Below are positions 63,469 through 64,000 of a DNA stretch of 64,000 bases, one piece after another (within the stretch, counting starts at the first letter, position 1; the number at the start of each line of letters is the position of its first letter). The translations under genes were made by a program, and so were the position numbers. The notes below the pieces were generated by a model, which did not search any database, was not told the DNA's origin, and was given only the letters and a program-made list of their open reading frames with translations. Source of the DNA: Scalesia atractyloides (taxonomy: Eukaryota > Streptophyta > Magnoliopsida > Asterales > Asteraceae); assembly GCA_947069175.1 (NCBI GenBank), contig CAMTDV010000018.1:45024869-45088868 (forward strand), in the 5' to 3' direction.

Positions 63469-64000
63469 TGTGACACCCGGCTATTTAGGTTGTACCATAC
63501 AAATGTAACACGTCTCATGAATGAATAAAAGGTCGTATTTGATTATTTATGATGTTTATATATGGTATTTGATGTGTTGGTAAATCCAAAGTTTGATAAA
63601 AATTATGTTAATATTAAGATAAACGCTTATCGTGTAATGGTTAAAATGTGAAACGAACGTCGGTGACCACCGAATAATGTTCAAATCCTAAAGATAGTCT
63701 GTTATGATTGAAATAATATATTTAATCATAATCGTGAGGAAAAATAATTTAAAACGCTAAGAAACTCTATTTTTCGAGTTTAAGCGCGTACTACGCGATA
63801 CTGCGCGTATCTGACAAAATAGTGTCAACATAGCCAATTCAGGGCAACTAATAATTATTATGGTAATAATTTAACAAGTTTAGTTTTATAGAATGATGAA
63901 AATAAAGTAAAACGCTTAAAATCCCTATTTTGCGAATTTTAAGCGCGTACTACGCAACACAGCGCATACTGCCAAATACTGACAACGTAGCCGGTCCAGG
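63469..64000 (+). repeat. Start of 3' LTR of G1
   Basis: Begins TGTGACACCCGG immediately after the polypurine tract and runs off the window. No matching copy was found at the left side of G1. No gene within. It contains the direct repeat described separately. Confidence 0.8.
63768..64000 (+). repeat. Direct repeat in G1 LTR, about 77-bp copies
   Basis: 63768-63844 and 63924-64000 share TTTAAGCGCGTACTACGC and the AATACTGACAACGTAGCC-like end, with about 20% differences and 79 bp between. Each holds CpG-rich near-palindromes around CGCGTACTACGCG. A third copy may follow outside the window. Confidence 0.75.

Larger units (their letters stand above)
23115..64000 (+). mobile_element. Ty3/gypsy element G1, split by three insertions and running off the window
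   Basis: Pieces in order on the plus strand: leader and upstream ORF (23115-24027, 26344-26632), gag with two zinc knuckles (26940-28180), protease and RT (28180-29812), integrase (47150-47753, 62585-63356), hairpin and polypurine tract (63431-63468) and the start of the 3' LTR (63469). PR-RT-RH-IN order is gypsy. The insertions are a solo LTR, copia C (with D inside) and copia E. About 350 bp of RNase H is missing at the C junction. The 5' LTR was not found; the left boundary is inferred. Confidence 0.82.

Noticed and set aside
1..64000. Endogenous pararetrovirus or other crop virus
   Set aside because: All pol regions include integrase, have LTRs and primer sites, and show copia or gypsy domain order; no movement-protein or virus coat-protein motif was seen.

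Overview
The window looks like intergenic heterochromatin of a large, repeat-rich flowering-plant genome. Essentially every recognisable base belongs to an LTR retrotransposon. No host gene, tRNA, rRNA or CRISPR array was found. The domain types (copia RVT_2 with YVDD, dual CCHC gags, post-pol accessory ORFs, Ty3/gypsy pol with a KYPHLF-like tail, initiator-Met primer sites) are typical of eudicots. An Asteraceae-like source is my guess from general resemblance and is not proven.

Layout. (1) 1-1561, + strand: 3' end of a copia element with an accessory ORF remnant and a 401-bp LTR. (2) 1522-1740: near-perfect 73-bp inverted repeat joining this end head-on to (3) copia element A, 1701-10982, minus strand: full gag-PR-IN-RT-RH remains, but the 3' accessory region and nearly all of the 3' LTR are deleted. 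(4) Copia element B, 10983-18698, minus strand, of a different family, 3' truncated. (5) 18699-23114: two related gypsy-type LTRs facing each other (+, then -). (6) From about 23115 to beyond 64000: one Ty3/gypsy element G1 (+) broken into pieces. Its upstream ORF is split by a 2.3-kb solo LTR (24028-26343, target duplication CGACC). Its RNase H is split by copia element C (29813-46593 plus a rearranged right end to about 47149). Its integrase is split by copia element E (47754-62584, minus strand, target duplication CGATC). (7) Copia C is itself split, inside its accessory ORF, by copia element D (37776-44783, +, target duplication AGCTT/AGCTC), so nesting is three deep.

How the parts relate. 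A, E, D and the 1-1561 fragment are one Sirevirus-like copia clade: LTRs of about 400 bp, gag with two zinc knuckles separated by a long coiled-coil and acidic spacer, several polypurine tracts, and a large post-pol ORF in E and the left fragment. D kept gag and lost almost all of pol, so it could only have moved with enzymes supplied by a relative. C carries its own post-pol ORF whose N-terminal part resembles that of E. Every coding region is broken by stops or frameshifts, and many stops are C-to-T changes.

The most unusual signal is an 18-bp palindrome, CAAGTTCG-NN-CGAACTTG, present roughly 60 times including decayed copies. It lies just upstream of the TATA box in the LTRs, in 40-50-bp-spaced arrays in the leader between primer site and gag, and between pol and the accessory ORF. 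It also fills the gypsy-type solo LTR, so two superfamilies share it. All counts and alignments were done by eye.
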